Source of the DNA: Mycobacterium lentiflavum
Lineage (GTDB): Bacteria; Actinomycetota; Actinomycetes; Mycobacteriales; Mycobacteriaceae
Reading direction: 5' to 3'
Assembly: GCF_022374895.2 (NCBI RefSeq)
Contig: NZ_CP092423.2
Span: 5,022,001 to 5,086,000 of the forward strand
Length of the DNA stretch: 64,000 bases
The notes under the pieces: generated by a model
Told to the model about the DNA's origin: nothing
The model's input: only the letters and a program-made list of their open reading frames with translations
The model's database searches: none
In this document: positions 62,596 through 64,000 of the stretch, piece by piece
How the letters are laid out: each line of letters opens with the position of its first letter
How positions within the stretch are numbered: the first letter of the stretch is position 1
Program-made: the position numbers and the translations under genes

Positions 62596-63741
62596 ATGAC
62601 GTTGACACATTCGCAGGAGCGGGTTCCCGCTACCGAGCGCATAGCCGTGCGTTGCGTCGATTCGGATGTCCACCCGGCGCCCAAGCGCGGCGAGCTGGTG
62701 CCGTACATCCCCGAGCCCTGGCGCAGCAAGTACTTCCTCACCCGCACCGTGGGTGAGCAGATTTACTACGACGCCCCCGATTACGCGCACTCCTACGCGA
62801 TGCGCGTGGACGCCTTCCCCCCCAACGGTGAATTCCCTTGCAGCGACCCGGACATGGCCTTTCGCCAGCTGATCATGGAGGCCGGCTCCGACATCGCGAT
62901 CCTGGAACCCGCCGCCTACCCGGCGCGGCTGCCCGAAGCACAGCACGCGATGTCGGCCGCGTTGAACGACTGGCAGGCCAATCACTGGCTGGACAGCCAC
63001 AACAACTGGCACGAGCGGTGGCGCGGTTCGATTTGCTGCGCCATCGAGGAGCCCGACGAGTCCGCGCGCGAGATCGAGAAGTGGGCCGGACACCCGTTCA
63101 TGGCGCAGATCCTGATCAAAGCCGAGCCGCGACCGTCGTGGGGCCACCCGAAGTACGACCCGATCTGGGCAGCCGCGACCAAACACGACATCACCGTGAG
63201 CTGCCACCTGTCGCGCAGCCAGTTCGACGAGCTACCGATCCCGCCGGTCGGATTCCCCAGCTATAACCACGATTTCATGGTGACCTACTCGCTGCTGGCC
63301 GCGAACCAGGTGATGAGCCTGATCTTCGACGGCGTCTTCGACCGCTTCCCGACGCTGCGGATCGTCTTCGTCGAGCACGCGTTCACCTGGATCCTGCCGC
63401 TGATGTGGCGGATGGACGCGATCTACGAAGCTCGCAAGTCCTGGGTGGACATCAAGCGCAAGCCGTCGGAGTACGTCAAGGACCACATCAAGTTCACCAC
63501 CCAGCCGCTGGACTACCCGGAAGACAAGACCGAGCTGACCCGCGCGCTGGAATGGATGGAATGCGAGAAGATTCTGCTTTTCTCGTCGGACTACCCGCAC
63601 TGGACGTTCGATGACCCGCGCTGGTTGGTCAAGCATCTGCCCAAGCACGCCCGCGACGCGATCATGTACAAGAACGGCATCGCGACCTATCACCTGCCGG
63701 AGACCGTTCCGGTGCTCGAGGGTCAGGTCCGGGTGCTCTGA
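62596..63741 (+). CDS. Amidohydrolase-2 family protein, second in tandem
   Basis: A 381-residue member of the same family, not a close copy of its neighbour. VDSDVHPAPKRGELV has the classic Asp-x-His metal motif; VSCHLSRS, FVEHAFTWILPLMWRMD and FSSDYPHWTFD hold the other metal residues. Lies 40 bp after the first amidohydrolase, one operon. Since the neighbour has a modified first motif, this copy is more likely to be the fully active one. Confidence 0.87.
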   Translation: MTLTHSQERVPATERIAVRCVDSDVHPAPKRGELVPYIPEPWRSKYFLTRTVGEQIYYDAPDYAHSYAMRVDAFPPNGEFPCSDPDMAFRQLIMEAGSDIAILEPAAYPARLPEAQHAMSAALNDWQANHWLDSHNNWHERWRGSICCAIEEPDESAREIEKWAGHPFMAQILIKAEPRPSWGHPKYDPIWAAATKHDITVSCHLSRSQFDELPIPPVGFPSYNHDFMVTYSLLAANQVMSLIFDGVFDRFPTLRIVFVEHAFTWILPLMWRMDAIYEARKSWVDIKRKPSEYVKDHIKFTTQPLDYPEDKTELTRALEWMECEKILLFSSDYPHWTFDDPRWLVKHLPKHARDAIMYKNGIATYHLPETVPVLEGQVRVL

Positions 63742-63742
63742 A

Positions 63743-64000
63743 TTGTCAGAAGAAACGAAACGGCCCGAGCCACGCCTCGCCCAGGGCCGCGAGCACGTCG
63801 TCGCCACGGTAGACGAGATTCCGCCGGGCAAGCACAAGCTGGTACCGATCGGGCGTCACGGTGTCGGTGTCTACAACGTCAACGGCACCTTTTACGCCAT
63901 CGCGAATTACTGCCCGCACGAAGGCGGTCCGCTGTGCTCGGGACGCGCCCGGGGACGCACAATCGTCGACGAATCCGTGCCGGGTGACGCCGTGATGGTG
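63743..64000 (+). CDS. Rieske-type ferredoxin (cut by window end)
   Basis: The first 86 residues of a Rieske [2Fe-2S] protein: VVATVDEIPPGKHKLVPIG, VYNVNGTFYAIANYCPHEGG with the first Cys-His ligand pair. The second pair lies past the edge. TTG start just 1 bp after the amidohydrolase stop, so it is co-transcribed. In mycobacteria such ferredoxins serve ring-hydroxylating oxygenases or act with amidohydrolase clusters. Confidence 0.85.
   Translation, partial: MSEETKRPEPRLAQGREHVVATVDEIPPGKHKLVPIGRHGVGVYNVNGTFYAIANYCPHEGGPLCSGRARGRTIVDESVPGDAVMV

Overview
The window reads as chromosomal DNA of a slow-growing Mycobacterium. It is GC-rich with short gaps. It carries mycobacterium-specific families: an rpfA gene behind a ydaO-type leader, a complete yrbE/mce operon with Mce-associated proteins, an LpqH-type lipoprotein, and several F420-type and cytochrome P450 enzymes. 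Two blocks follow, in inverted direction, the gene order I remember for M. tuberculosis Rv0853c-Rv0871. The species cannot be named from sequence alone.

Region 1 (1-9687), conserved core: a partial glutathionyl-hydroquinone-reductase-like gene, cspB, a YccF membrane protein, molybdopterin genes (moaA, moaD2; then moaC2-mog-moaE2 on the other strand with four-base overlaps), rpfA with a CRP-like site and a c-di-AMP-type riboswitch, a helicase-associated protein and the XPB helicase. Region 2 (9688-17665), accessory insert between ercc3 and fadB: two paralogous FAD monooxygenases, a thiolase-like lipid-transfer protein with its DUF35 partner, two luciferase-like monooxygenases, a TetR regulator and a small secreted protein. 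A direct repeat of about 114 bp that includes a copy of the ercc3 3' end brackets the first monooxygenase. Region 3 (17666-26791), conserved core: fadB, fadA2, dapC, three SRPBCC proteins around the acyl-CoA racemase far, and the alpha-keto-acid decarboxylase.

Region 4 (26794-40043), accessory: Bfd-like ferredoxin, FadD ligase with an odd in-frame insert, amidohydrolase, lipoprotein, enoyl-CoA hydratase, an MmpS-like secreted protein, TetR, a P450, and a four-gene membrane operon with orphan cytochrome-oxidase subunit III/IV-like proteins under a divergent TetR. It ends with a pair of Mce-associated proteins and a secreted protein. Region 5 (40099-49620): a full yrbEAB-mceABCDEF operon on the minus strand. 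Region 6 (49894-64000), catabolic cluster: CoA-transferase, aldehyde-dehydrogenase remnant, SDR, ferredoxin plus P450, a second Mce-associated pair, paired acyl-CoA dehydrogenases, alpha/beta hydrolase, TetR, carboxymuconolactone-decarboxylase-like protein, 3-hydroxyisobutyrate-dehydrogenase-like protein, two amidohydrolases and a Rieske ferredoxin cut by the window end.

The most interesting signal is a 15-bp palindrome, GAGAATnnnATTCTC, seen perfectly or nearly so before five transcription units scattered over 31 kb (amidohydrolase 30348, CoA-transferase unit 51293, SDR/ferredoxin/P450 unit 51534, acyl-CoA dehydrogenase pair 58242, amidohydrolase/Rieske unit 61464). It suggests one regulator controls a dispersed catabolic regulon around the mce importer. 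The substrate is unknown; the enzyme set fits a lipid or polycyclic/terpenoid compound, by inference only.
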